Origin: Desulfosarcina widdelii
Lineage (GTDB): Bacteria > Desulfobacterota > Desulfobacteria > Desulfobacterales > Desulfosarcinaceae
DNA: 64,000 nucleotides
Assembly (NCBI RefSeq): GCF_009688965.1
Contig: NZ_AP021875.1
Span: forward strand, 3,286,001-3,350,000
Direction: 5' to 3'
This document shows, piece after piece, positions 37,175 to 46,254 of the stretch. How positions within the stretch are numbered: the first letter of the stretch is position 1; each line of letters begins with the position of its first letter. Under the pieces are notes generated by a model, which was given only the letters and a program-made list of their open reading frames with translations, searched no databases and was not told the origin of the DNA. Made by a program: the position numbers and the translations under genes.

Positions 37175-37423
37175 ATGAATCCAGCCGTTTTGATCCCGAC
37201 CAGTACTCAGGAGACCGCCAGTTGTCCTTACTGTGGCGCTAAGACGTCACTGGAACTGCCCGGTAACTACAAACCGGTGTTTGTGTTCTGCGATGGCTGC
37301 GGTACGAAATTCATTGCCGAGCGCCTTCAGGAGGGGTTCCAGGTGATGCAGGTGGAAAACGCCCCCTGCTTCAGCAACCCCGACTGCCGGGAACTCGAAA
37401 TGGGCGCCGGTGACGAGGAATAA
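37175..37423 (+). CDS. Small zinc-ribbon protein
   Basis: 82 residues with CPYC and CDGC pairs (residues 17-42) forming a zinc ribbon, a VFVFCDGCGTKFIAERL centre, and a conserved-looking acidic C-terminus around NPDCRELEMGAGDEE. The ATG at 37175 has GGAGGG seven bases upstream, which beats the in-frame ATG at 37145. I recall similar short proteins in sulfate reducers but no function. It is a single gene, divergent from the efflux operon. Confidence 0.75.
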   Translation: MNPAVLIPTSTQETASCPYCGAKTSLELPGNYKPVFVFCDGCGTKFIAERLQEGFQVMQVENAPCFSNPDCRELEMGAGDEE

Positions 37424-37577
37424 CCGGGCAACACGCATCGTGGCGGGACAAATCCGGGTGGCGGATGCCCAAGCGGGGTAACGTTAAGTAACGGGACCCT
37501 ACCGTTATCGTAACGCTGCTATCCGGACGCATCGAACCACCGCTGAATCCGGTAAGGACAGAACGAAACCCTGTCTC

Positions 37578-38183
37578 TCAGGCAGCGACCACCTCCAGGA
37601 TGGTCTTCGAGGTGTACTCGCCCACGTCGGCCAAGCCGTCCATGGGCATGAATTGGTTGGCGTTGGTCGAATATAGGCAGGTGACCGAAGGCGGAAAATC
37701 CTCATCGGCTTCGTAAAAAATGTAGCACAGATAAATCTTGGGCAGCGGCCGCACCACGAAGGCGAAATCGCCGCTCACCAATGCGGGTGCCGGCCGGCCG
37801 TTAAGCTTCTCGACAACGAAATCGGTGCGGGTCCTGATTCGTTCGACCGCCGGCACCAGGATCTGTTCGGTGTGGGAGGCAAAGGCCCCCACGTAGGGCG
37901 CCGAATCGGGAAACTCCTTGAAAGCCCGCAGCGGTTCGATCACGGGCGCATCGGGCACGGCATGCAGGGCGTACAGGGAAAGCAGAATGCCGATCACACC
38001 GGGCGGTTCGGCGCCATCCAGAGAAATTCCGTCGGGTGTGATCAAACAAGGCCTTCCGAACGCCGGGAAGGTGAAGACCGAGCCGCTTTTCTCGGCCGGC
38101 AGGTTGTTTTCCAGGTTTTCCGGCAGGTTTTCATAAAGTCGCCGGAGATTCTCTTTTGCCAGTCTGGCGTAGTTGTCCACCAT
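37578..38183 (-). CDS. DUF3786 domain protein
   Basis: 201 residues, cytoplasmic. The sequence (GRPCLITPDGISLDGAEPPGVIGILLSLYALHA, and a C-terminal YLCYIFYEADEDFPPSVTCLYS followed by the NQFMPMDGLADVGEYTSK motif) matches the DUF3786 family of anaerobes, which has no established function. The start was set at the ATG at 38183, with GAGGAGGA immediately upstream; the following GTG codon is an alternative. It is convergent with the zinc-ribbon gene. Confidence 0.85.
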   Translation of the reverse strand: MVDNYARLAKENLRRLYENLPENLENNLPAEKSGSVFTFPAFGRPCLITPDGISLDGAEPPGVIGILLSLYALHAVPDAPVIEPLRAFKEFPDSAPYVGAFASHTEQILVPAVERIRTRTDFVVEKLNGRPAPALVSGDFAFVVRPLPKIYLCYIFYEADEDFPPSVTCLYSTNANQFMPMDGLADVGEYTSKTILEVVAA

Positions 38184-38315
38184 TCCTCCTCGATGATATC
38201 TTCCCCTCGATTTTAATCCCATAAACCGGTATTGATTCTGTTTCCGTTGTACCTGTTATGGTATAGTGGTTCGGAAAAAGATCGCTTTTTGATAGCAAAA
38301 CGGAACAGGATTGTC

Positions 38316-39542
38316 ATGAAAGAGTTTTTCAACGTCGAAACCATCGAGGCGGTTCTGGCTCACGCAGCCTCATTTTCTCCGGTTGACACGGAAATGGTCC
38401 CACTGGCCGAATGCCTGGGACGCGTTCTGGCCGAGGATGTCTTCTCCGATGTAGACATCCCCGATTTCAATCGTTCCACCATGGACGGCTACGCCGTCAG
38501 GGCCGCCTCCACCTTCGGTGCTTCCGAAGCCAACCCCGCCTATCTCAATGTGTGCGGACAGATCAAAATGGGCGAGCGTCCCAGCTTCACGGTTCATCCC
38601 GGCGAAGCGGCTAAAATCGCCACCGGCGGCATGCTTCCCGACGGGGCCGACAGCGTCATCATGGTGGAGCACACCGACCGGTTGGACGACACCACCATCG
38701 AGGCTTACCGCAGCGTGGCGCCCGGCCAGCACGTGATTGAAAAAGGCGAAGATATCCGCCGCAGCGAACCGGCCCTGATCCAAGGAATCCGCATCCGTCC
38801 CCAGGAGGCGGGCCTTTTGGCCGCCTGCGGAAAAACGGAAATAGAGGTCTTCCGGCGCCCCATGGTAGGCATCATCTCCACCGGCGATGAAGTCGTGCCC
38901 GTGGACCGGGTGCCCGGCGACGGCCAGATCCGAGACATCAACACTCACAGCCTCTCCGGACAGGTGCTGGAAGCCGGGGGCGTACCGATGGTCTTCGGTA
39001 TCGTCAAGGACGACCGCGACGATCTGGAGGAAAAATGCCGACGCGCCCTGCAGTTCACCGACATGGTCATGATTTCCGGCGGCAGTTCGGTGGGAGCCCG
39101 GGACTACACCGTGGAGGTGCTCGACGAATTGCCCGACACCGGGATTCTGGTCCACGGCATCTCCATCAGCCCCGGCAAGCCGACTATCCTGGCCCGCTCG
39201 GGCGGCAAGGCCTTCTGGGGATTGCCGGGCCATGCCGTATCTGCCATGGTGATCTTTACCGTCGTGGTCCGCCCTTTTCTGGACAGGATTTGCGGACTGA
39301 GGCAAGCCGTCCGGCGGCTCCCCATACAGGCGGTACTGCGCCGCAACCTGGCCTCGGCCCAGGGGCGCGTGGACTACGTCCGGGTTCGCCTGGTCGAGGA
39401 GAACGGCACCCTTTTGGCCGAACCGATCCTGGGCAAATCGGGCCTGATCCACACCATGGTCAAGGCCGATGGGCTCATCGCCATCGGCATGAATAAAGAA
39501 GGGCTGTATGAGGGCGAAACGGTAAACGTACGGTTGTTATAA
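38316..39542 (+). CDS. moeA: MoeA-family molybdopterin molybdenum insertase (third copy)
   Basis: 408 residues, the standard length. It contains STMDGYAVRA, GEAAKIATGGMLPDGADSVIMVEH, GIISTGDEVV, ISGGSSVGARDYT and GLPGHAVSAMV, all near-canonical, so this copy could be the housekeeping insertase. The ATG at 38316 has ACAGGA upstream. It is followed by the AT-rich stretch and insertion sequence, and a fourth moeA resumes the same direction at 46255. Confidence 0.93.
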   Translation: MKEFFNVETIEAVLAHAASFSPVDTEMVPLAECLGRVLAEDVFSDVDIPDFNRSTMDGYAVRAASTFGASEANPAYLNVCGQIKMGERPSFTVHPGEAAKIATGGMLPDGADSVIMVEHTDRLDDTTIEAYRSVAPGQHVIEKGEDIRRSEPALIQGIRIRPQEAGLLAACGKTEIEVFRRPMVGIISTGDEVVPVDRVPGDGQIRDINTHSLSGQVLEAGGVPMVFGIVKDDRDDLEEKCRRALQFTDMVMISGGSSVGARDYTVEVLDELPDTGILVHGISISPGKPTILARSGGKAFWGLPGHAVSAMVIFTVVVRPFLDRICGLRQAVRRLPIQAVLRRNLASAQGRVDYVRVRLVEENGTLLAEPILGKSGLIHTMVKADGLIAIGMNKEGLYEGETVNVRLL

Positions 39543-40435
39543 CCGTAGTCAGGGTTTTGCCTTTTTCGAAAAAAGGTGACATCTCCCACTGAAACGGAAC
39601 ACAGTATCCGGGTGTCTCAGAAACTGCAGGGGGGCAATTACATCTCTTGATTTTAAAAAACATTTCGAGAGGACCACAAAAAAAACGTCTAACAAAAATC
39701 TAACATATTTTTCATTGAACCTGGCCGATTTAAAAAGTAGTAGTGGATGGAACCGGATAACGTCAATTACATCACTGCTGAAGCGGAACGGCGACACCCT
39801 CAATCCAGCCAATCAAAAGCTGCAACCGACAGCCACATTCCGACTATCGAAGATTCGGAAAAATTTATCAGATAGACCGAAACACACGTTTCGGGAGGAC
39901 TCTGAAACGTCAGGTACCCTGTACATATCTTTAATCCCGCAAAAATTGCGGCGGGGCTGCCAAAGGGCATCTATCACAACGATTGACAGGGATCGTGGAC
40001 GCAAGGCACTCTCAATTTATCCAACTTACCTGAATTTTGTGATATAGGAAGCTTACACAATGTAATCGCAAACGGATCGGATCTATAGCGGGACACAAAA
40101 TCTCGATTTCGACAAATTCATAAAATACCATGATCTTGAAAAGATGCCAGCCTTCGGAGGGTTCCGTTTTTTTGGATAGCCAGAACCGTTTGCCTACCGC
40201 AATCCAAAACAAACGCTATCACATCCTAAATCAGCCCTTGACCTTTAGGCTACCTTCATTTTATTTTTAAATTTAGAGATTGTACATACTCCCCCCCCGT
40301 ATTCTAAATTCACAACGATCATAGCGCAATCCTCCACATAACCTCGGTGCCTGAATTTCTAATAAAATCGATTAGTGCTCGTACCTAAACAAAATGGTTC
40401 GAGATATAACCGTCCTGCCAGCAATTGCGTTAGAT
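39543..40435. other. AT-rich non-coding stretch left of the insertion sequence
   Basis: Nearly 900 bp with no convincing gene. It is much richer in A and T than the moeA genes. A 7-bp hairpin (CCGAAAC/GTTTCGG, 39877-39894) and a second copy of the insertion-sequence end motif GATTAGTGCTC at 40370-40380 are present. The composition suggests foreign or decayed DNA. Confidence 0.6.
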
Positions 40436-42114
40436 TAGTGCTCATCCACAGGAATAACTACCTGTAATAAATAAGAAACGCGCATTTTGTAGTGGTTTTT
40501 CTCTTCTCTTTGTAGTATATTGAAAGTCGCCAAACAACCAATATCACTACAAAAGAAAGAAAGGAGCCGATCACAAAATGCGCGAAAAATGGCAAAAACA
40601 GATGCCCCTGATGCCTCAGATCAAAGACCACGCCCAAGCAAAAGAACTTACAGCTATCAGTGGTATCATCGATGCTCACCCTATCATCTGTGATCGCGTT
40701 CTTCAAGATTTGAACAAGGGCAAGCTGGTGGCCTATCGAACTGGGGCTGACGGCATGAGCGCCGACCAGGTACTGCGTTGTGCTATCGTCAAAATCCTTT
40801 TCGGTTTTACGTATGATGAACTGGCATTTCATATTGTCGATTCGCAGGCATTGAGTTGGTTCTGCCGGATCGGTATCGCCGACAAGGGATACAAAAAATC
40901 CGCCCTGAACAAAAATATCAAAGGCATATCGGACGCCACCTGGGAACTGATCAATGCGGATCTTTTGGGATATGCGAAGCAAAAGGGCATTGAAAAGGGC
41001 CGACAGGTCCGGGTCGATTGCACGTGCGTTGAAACTCACATCCATCATCCCACCGACTCCAACCTGCTGTGGGATGGTGTTCGCGTGTTGACGAGGCTGC
41101 TGAAGCGCTTCCGGGATGAATCGGGGATCACAGTTCCTGACTTCCATAACCATACCCGTGTTGCCAAACGACGGATGCTGGCGGTGATGAATGCCAAACG
41201 GAAAAACAAGCGTAAGGTTGCCTATGTGGACCTGCTCAAAACCAGTCGCAAAGTGGTTGGGTACGCTCATAAGGCAGTCGCTGCGATCAATGCCGGTGCG
41301 ACCTGCGACCCGCTGGTCATGACGATTGGCTTCCAGATCGAACATTTTGTCGATCTGACCCGCAGGGTGATCCACCAGACCGAACGCCGGGTTCTTCATG
41401 GAGAAACGGTCGATGCCAAAGACAAAGTAGTATCGTTGTTCGAGCCACATACCGATATCATCGTCAAGGATAGGCGCGATACGCTGTTTGGTCACAAAAT
41501 CTGTCTGACCGGAGGCGCGTCGAACCTTATTTTGGACTGTGTCATCACCGAAGGCAATCCGGCCGACGCCGACCTGACGATACCGATGCTTGAGCGGCAA
41601 AAACAAATTTATGGCCGCTATCCCCTCAAGGCCAGCTTCGACGGCGGTTTTGCATCCAAGGAAAACTTGAAGCGAGCCCAATCGCGTAAGATCAAAGACG
41701 TCTGCTTTGCCAAGAAACGAGGTCTATCTGAAACCGACATGTGCCGCAGCCAATATGTGTATCGTCGATTGCGCCGCTTTCGAGCGGGTATTGAATCCGG
41801 TATCTCCTGGCTGAAGCGTTGCCTTGGCCTGACCCGCTGTACCTGGAAAGGATGGGACTCGTTTAAATCCTATGTTTGGTCTTCGATTGTGGCCGCCAAC
41901 CTGCTGACCATCGCCAGGGGAAAAACAGCCACTTGAGACCTTAATCGATTCCGCATCGTGAAAACTGGTTGAACAAGTGCGCTTGCATTAAGCCGATTTC
42001 GGTAAATTAGCCACAAACCGATGTAGCGATGGTGAGAAAAATCCTGCCGAGGATTTTACCACTCTATTTTTTTGCGACTCGGCTCTGAAAATTACCATTT
42101 ATGGATCGACACTA
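40436..42114 (+). mobile_element. Insertion sequence with DDE transposase
   Basis: Candidate ends are imperfect inverted repeats: TAGTGCTCATCCACA at 40436-40450 and, at the right, the complement of TAGTGTCGATCCATA ending at 42114 (11 of 15 positions match). GAT flanks both sides (40433-40435 and 42115-42117), a possible 3-bp target duplication. The element would be 1679 bp with one gene. The ends were found by eye and need comparison with other copies. Confidence 0.6.
40578..41936 (+). CDS. DDE transposase (IS5/ISNCY-like)
   Basis: 452 residues. An N-terminal DUF772-like region (SADQVLRCAIVKILFGFTYDELAFHIVDSQ) precedes the catalytic core. Likely catalytic acids are Asp in VRVDCTCVETHI, Asp in ASFDGGFAS, and Glu in FRAGIESGISWLKR. 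It appears full-length with no frameshift, so the element may still be active. A long ORF on the opposite strand is an antisense shadow. The exact IS family is uncertain. Confidence 0.88.
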   Translation: MREKWQKQMPLMPQIKDHAQAKELTAISGIIDAHPIICDRVLQDLNKGKLVAYRTGADGMSADQVLRCAIVKILFGFTYDELAFHIVDSQALSWFCRIGIADKGYKKSALNKNIKGISDATWELINADLLGYAKQKGIEKGRQVRVDCTCVETHIHHPTDSNLLWDGVRVLTRLLKRFRDESGITVPDFHNHTRVAKRRMLAVMNAKRKNKRKVAYVDLLKTSRKVVGYAHKAVAAINAGATCDPLVMTIGFQIEHFVDLTRRVIHQTERRVLHGETVDAKDKVVSLFEPHTDIIVKDRRDTLFGHKICLTGGASNLILDCVITEGNPADADLTIPMLERQKQIYGRYPLKASFDGGFASKENLKRAQSRKIKDVCFAKKRGLSETDMCRSQYVYRRLRRFRAGIESGISWLKRCLGLTRCTWKGWDSFKSYVWSSIVAANLLTIARGKTAT

Positions 42115-42196
42115 GATTAACAAAACGTATTTTAGTTGAATTTTTTATTAGCAGGGCGTCATTCAACAATTCAAAAAGAATATAGCGGAGGGTGTC

Positions 42197-43309
42197 ATGA
42201 AAACTAAATCCATTTGGATACTTATAAACGTATTTATATTGTTTGGCTACGCCCACAATGCGGCTCAAGCTGAAATCAAAGTTGGCATCGCCGGACCTCT
42301 ATCGGGCATTTCAGTGAATTTGGGCGAACAACAGGAAATTGGGGCTCAAAAAGCCATCGAACATCAGAATGACAAGGGAGGATTGCTTGGCAACGAGATT
42401 GTCGCCATATCCGTGGACGATGCGTGTGAGCCCCGGCAAGCCAAGGCGGTAGCAAAGCAATTGGTCAGTGAGGGCGTGGTTTTCGTCGTTGGGCATGGTT
42501 GTTCGGCCTGCTCTCTTGCCGCCACACCGATTTATGAAAAGGCAGGGATTATCATGATCTCACCGGCATCAACCAACCCCAAGGTCACCGAAGAAGGGGG
42601 AGACAATGTATTTCGAGTAATCGGCCGCGACGATCAGCAGGGTACCATCGCCGGCAACTACCTTGCCGACCATTTTGGAAATAGCAAGATTGCGATAATA
42701 CACGATGGTCAAGCCTATGGTCTTGGTTTGGCGAGTTTTACAAAGCGCCAACTTAACCAGCGCGGCATATCCGAGTTCCTATTCGATCGATACACACCGG
42801 ATCAAAAGGACTACAAACCGTTGGTTAACAAGCTCGTTCAGAAGAATATCGATGTTCTCTATGCTGGTGGCTACCTGACCGATATCGGCATAATCCTGCG
42901 TCAGGCCAAAAAAGAACTGCCCAATCTTCGTCTGTTCTCCGGTGACACGTTGGTGAACGTCGAGTTCCTTTTCGTTGCCGGTGAAGCAGGCACAGGCACC
43001 TACTTTACATTCGGCCCCGACATGCGTCAGAGGCCGGAAGCTCAGGAAGTCGCCGCGGCCATACGCGAAGAGGATGCCTACGAACCGGACGGATATACGC
43101 TTTACAGCTATGGCGCGGTGCAGGCCTGGGCGCAGGCTGTCGAACAGGCGGGTTCCTTGAAACCGAATGCGGTTATCAGGGCTTTGAGGTCTGGAAGCTT
43201 TGATACCGTCATCGGAAAGATCGGCTTTGATGAAAAAGGCGATGTCACCGGCATCAGCACTTTCGTTTGGTATGTTTTCGGCAAGGAAGATTATTCGCTC
43301 GCCAAATGA
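42197..43309 (+). CDS. Periplasmic branched-chain amino acid-type (LivK-like) binding protein
   Basis: 370 residues. A Sec signal peptide with an AQA|E cleavage site is followed by IKVGIAGPLSGISVNLGEQQEIGAQKAIEHQNDKGGLLGN, typical of the ABC Liv binding family. Later VVGHGCSACSLAATPIYEKAGIIMISPAST forms the ligand-contact region. The ribosome binding site is GGAGGG. No permease or ATPase genes follow; a cyclase does, 78 bp on. It may therefore be a sensory input protein, which is inference. The composition is less GC-rich than the Mo/W genes. Confidence 0.88.
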   Translation: MKTKSIWILINVFILFGYAHNAAQAEIKVGIAGPLSGISVNLGEQQEIGAQKAIEHQNDKGGLLGNEIVAISVDDACEPRQAKAVAKQLVSEGVVFVVGHGCSACSLAATPIYEKAGIIMISPASTNPKVTEEGGDNVFRVIGRDDQQGTIAGNYLADHFGNSKIAIIHDGQAYGLGLASFTKRQLNQRGISEFLFDRYTPDQKDYKPLVNKLVQKNIDVLYAGGYLTDIGIILRQAKKELPNLRLFSGDTLVNVEFLFVAGEAGTGTYFTFGPDMRQRPEAQEVAAAIREEDAYEPDGYTLYSYGAVQAWAQAVEQAGSLKPNAVIRALRSGSFDTVIGKIGFDEKGDVTGISTFVWYVFGKEDYSLAK

Positions 43310-43387
43310 ACGAGCGAAGGGTGCCTTTTTTGGAGTCATTCAAGTGCCATAAGGCGACCACATGCTCGAATCAGGGATTGATTTCGC

Positions 43388-45772
43388 GTGGATGAACCGA
43401 GCAAATCTGTATTGATGGGTGTCCGAGGACGGCTGCTGCTGTCCTTTCTAGGAATCGCGATGTTCTCACTGGTTGCGGCGGTTTTGGGGTTGTATTCTCT
43501 GGACCAAGTTGGCGGTGCGCTTAAAAGGATTACAGAGCAACGCGTGCCCGAAGCACTGTCGTGGCTTGAACTATCCCGACGCGTCGAAAGTATCGTACGC
43601 GCGGCGCCAGCCTTGCTCGTCGTGAAAACCGATAGGGTACGGGAAAAAGTCTCAAGCGAAATCGCTTCACAAATCGAACAACTGGAACCCTATCTACGGC
43701 GCAAAGAAAGCTACAATACAATAGAAGACCGTGAAGCAACAGCGGACGTTTTACGGCTCATTGCCGCTCTGAACGATAACCTAGAACGTCTGAATCGACT
43801 GGTGAGCAAAAGGCTTGCAATCGTTGACCTCAGGGAAAGGAGGGTTCGAGACCTGTCGCGGGCAAACAGCATCGCCCAGCGGATGCTGTCACCGGGTGAA
43901 CGGATCCTTGGTGCCCAGATGGCGGATTGGAGCAGGCGTCACGAGTCAGCCGACGCAAGCCAATGGTCTAACAAAAAAGCGGAGCTTGTAGATTCGATCA
44001 TCAACCTGATTCCCCAACAAAGGGCAGCGCTACTGGTTGACTCCATACAAAATAAGCTTTTGGAAATCACAGACGCCGATTCAGCCGAGCGTATTGAGGT
44101 GTTGATATTTCCTCTTAAAAAGTCCCTTCAAGAGCTGTATGAGGTCTCTCTGGTCGTTTCAAAGGGTGCGAAAAGGCGTCTCGCAATACAGATTGCAGCG
44201 CTTGAGGAGCTTACCGTTGGCCCGAAAAGTCTTTCAACGATCAGAAAAGATGAATTGAGCGTTATCACCAAGGCGGAGAATCTATTAGACATTAACGTTC
44301 GATTGTCCAAATTTCTCACCAATAGAGTAGGGTTCTTGGTTAACAACGCGAACTCGGATATTGATCGAGCCAACCTGCAGGCTGCGGCAATCCAGAAACT
44401 CAATCGCGATATTTTAATCGGTATCGCAGTTTTGAGTCTCGTTAGCTCCCTCCTCATCGGTTGGCTCTATGTCGGTCGCAATTTAATTGCCAGAATAACC
44501 GCACTCAGCGATAGCATGCTTGCGATTGCCGGAGGCAACCTCAGGGCTCCCCTGCCGAAGCCTGGCGGTGGTGACGAGATCGGGCGCATGGCTGAGTCCC
44601 TTGTCGTTTTTCGCGATACGGCCATCGAAGTTGAAGAAAATAATTTGCGTGACATTGAAACAGCACGCAGGCGGCTAATCGACGCCATAGAAAATTCATC
44701 TGAAGGGTTCGTGTTTTTCGATCCTGATGATCGTTTGGTTCTTTGCAACTCCAGGTACAAGGAATTGCTTTATCCTGATATTGATGTCGACATTCAACCG
44801 GGAACACCTTTCGAAACCATTATTCGCCGAGCCGCCGAAAATGGCCACATTGTTGATGCCGAAGGCCGCATAGAAGAATGGGTGACCGATCGCTTGGCGA
44901 TTCATCGAAATCCAGGTAAACCACGAATTCAGCGGCGTAAAAACGGTCAGTGGATTCTGATCACCGAACGTAAGACCGGGGATGGCGGTATTGTCGCAAT
45001 CTACTCAGACATTACGGACCTAAAGCTTCGCGAAGAGGAACTCACCACGAAGTCGAATGCCTTGAAAGAAACCAATACAAGACTCAAAAATGCGCAAGAA
45101 CAAATCTCGAAGTATATTGATCCCCATCTAACTGAGAAAATATTCAAAGGCGAATTTAAGGCGGAACTGACACACCAGCGTAAAAAGTTGACGCTATTTT
45201 TTTCCGACATCAAGGATTTCACGCAGTTTACCGATTCATCTGATCCCGAGGATGTAGCTATTTTGCTCAATGAATATTTAGGTGAGATGGCTAAGATTGT
45301 TCGGAAATGGGGGGGAACGATCCCCCAATTCACCGGCGACAGCGTTTATGCCATATTTGGTGCACCGGATTCCAAAGGTTTGCGTGAGGACGCCTTGGCT
45401 TGTTTACGCATGGCTTTAGAGATGCAAGAAAAAATGAAATCCCTCAGAGAAAAATGGTGGAACCAAGGCGTCCAGTTCCCTTTTCAAATTCGTTGCGGCA
45501 TTCATACCGGTATGGCGAATGTGGGCAATTACGGTTCGGAAGGGTTTATGGAATACTCGGCTATTGGTTTGAATACAAATCTGGCTTCTCGTCTGGAACA
45601 GGCCTGCCAGCCAGGTGAAATCTTCATATCGCATGCTTCATGGGCGTTGGTCAAAGATGATATTCCTTGTGAGGAAGTGGGGACTATCGAGGTTAAAGGG
45701 TTCCACTATCCAATTCAGACTTACCGGGTTCTTCAGGATGATGTGGACACATTTCCTGTATCACCTAATTGA
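43388..45772 (+). CDS. Membrane class III adenylate/guanylate cyclase with HAMP and PAS domains
   Basis: 794 residues. Two membrane helices (about 17-37 and 347-367) flank a large helical periplasmic sensor domain. HAMP (about 368-430) and PAS (about 440-540) domains and the cyclase domain follow. The catalytic domain shows FFSDIKDFTQFTD with the metal Asp, IPQFTGDSVYAIFGAP with the second Asp, and AIGLNTNLASRLE, so it looks active. It would make cAMP or cGMP; the purine-selecting residues were not resolved. Translation probably starts at GTG 43388, or at ATG 43418. It follows the binding-protein gene, which could supply its signal. Confidence 0.88.
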   Translation: MDEPSKSVLMGVRGRLLLSFLGIAMFSLVAAVLGLYSLDQVGGALKRITEQRVPEALSWLELSRRVESIVRAAPALLVVKTDRVREKVSSEIASQIEQLEPYLRRKESYNTIEDREATADVLRLIAALNDNLERLNRLVSKRLAIVDLRERRVRDLSRANSIAQRMLSPGERILGAQMADWSRRHESADASQWSNKKAELVDSIINLIPQQRAALLVDSIQNKLLEITDADSAERIEVLIFPLKKSLQELYEVSLVVSKGAKRRLAIQIAALEELTVGPKSLSTIRKDELSVITKAENLLDINVRLSKFLTNRVGFLVNNANSDIDRANLQAAAIQKLNRDILIGIAVLSLVSSLLIGWLYVGRNLIARITALSDSMLAIAGGNLRAPLPKPGGGDEIGRMAESLVVFRDTAIEVEENNLRDIETARRRLIDAIENSSEGFVFFDPDDRLVLCNSRYKELLYPDIDVDIQPGTPFETIIRRAAENGHIVDAEGRIEEWVTDRLAIHRNPGKPRIQRRKNGQWILITERKTGDGGIVAIYSDITDLKLREEELTTKSNALKETNTRLKNAQEQISKYIDPHLTEKIFKGEFKAELTHQRKKLTLFFSDIKDFTQFTDSSDPEDVAILLNEYLGEMAKIVRKWGGTIPQFTGDSVYAIFGAPDSKGLREDALACLRMALEMQEKMKSLREKWWNQGVQFPFQIRCGIHTGMANVGNYGSEGFMEYSAIGLNTNLASRLEQACQPGEIFISHASWALVKDDIPCEEVGTIEVKGFHYPIQTYRVLQDDVDTFPVSPN

Positions 45773-46254
45773 CATATCTCATTGTAATAGAATAAAAATT
45801 CAAACGGCCACCATATCATAAAATTTGTCCCCCACCTCTAATGACCGTTTTAATATTGTGGGTTTGTGTTGGCTAAAAAAAAAGCCCGGTGAAAAATCGG
45901 CCGTTAACGTTTTCTCCAACTTATCACCGGTCAACCCCGATTACAGATATTCACATCCCGGCGATTCGTAATTATTCAAGGCATCGGTACCGAATACAAT
46001 ACCATATCCCATCATAAGCCCGATTACAGACACATTGAGCGTTTGCTGCAAGCTGCGGAACAGGAAAAGCTGCAGACAATGGAATCGGGATCGAACCAAA
46101 TTGACCTGTTGCATAAAAACATAAAAATCGGATGATCGATGCGAGCGGATAATCCATTTGTTGCCGTCATGCCGCTTATGGTATATTGCCATTGTTGAAA
46201 AATCAGGCCAAAAGCGCCCAAACAGAACCGTCAAGATAAGGTGTTTCTATCGCC
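45773..46254. other. Intergenic region between cyclase and fourth moeA
   Basis: About 480 bp, AT-rich, with no gene I can support and no clear terminator. Short runs of A occur after 45880. The region marks the right boundary of the AT-rich stretch. Confidence 0.5.

Noticed and set aside
39715..40047. 110-codon ORF in the AT-rich gap
   Set aside because: No ribosome binding site, unusual composition and no recognisable sequence; treated as chance.
40458..41681. 407-codon ORF antisense to the transposase
   Set aside because: Common shadow of transposase genes; the plus strand has the DDE residues.
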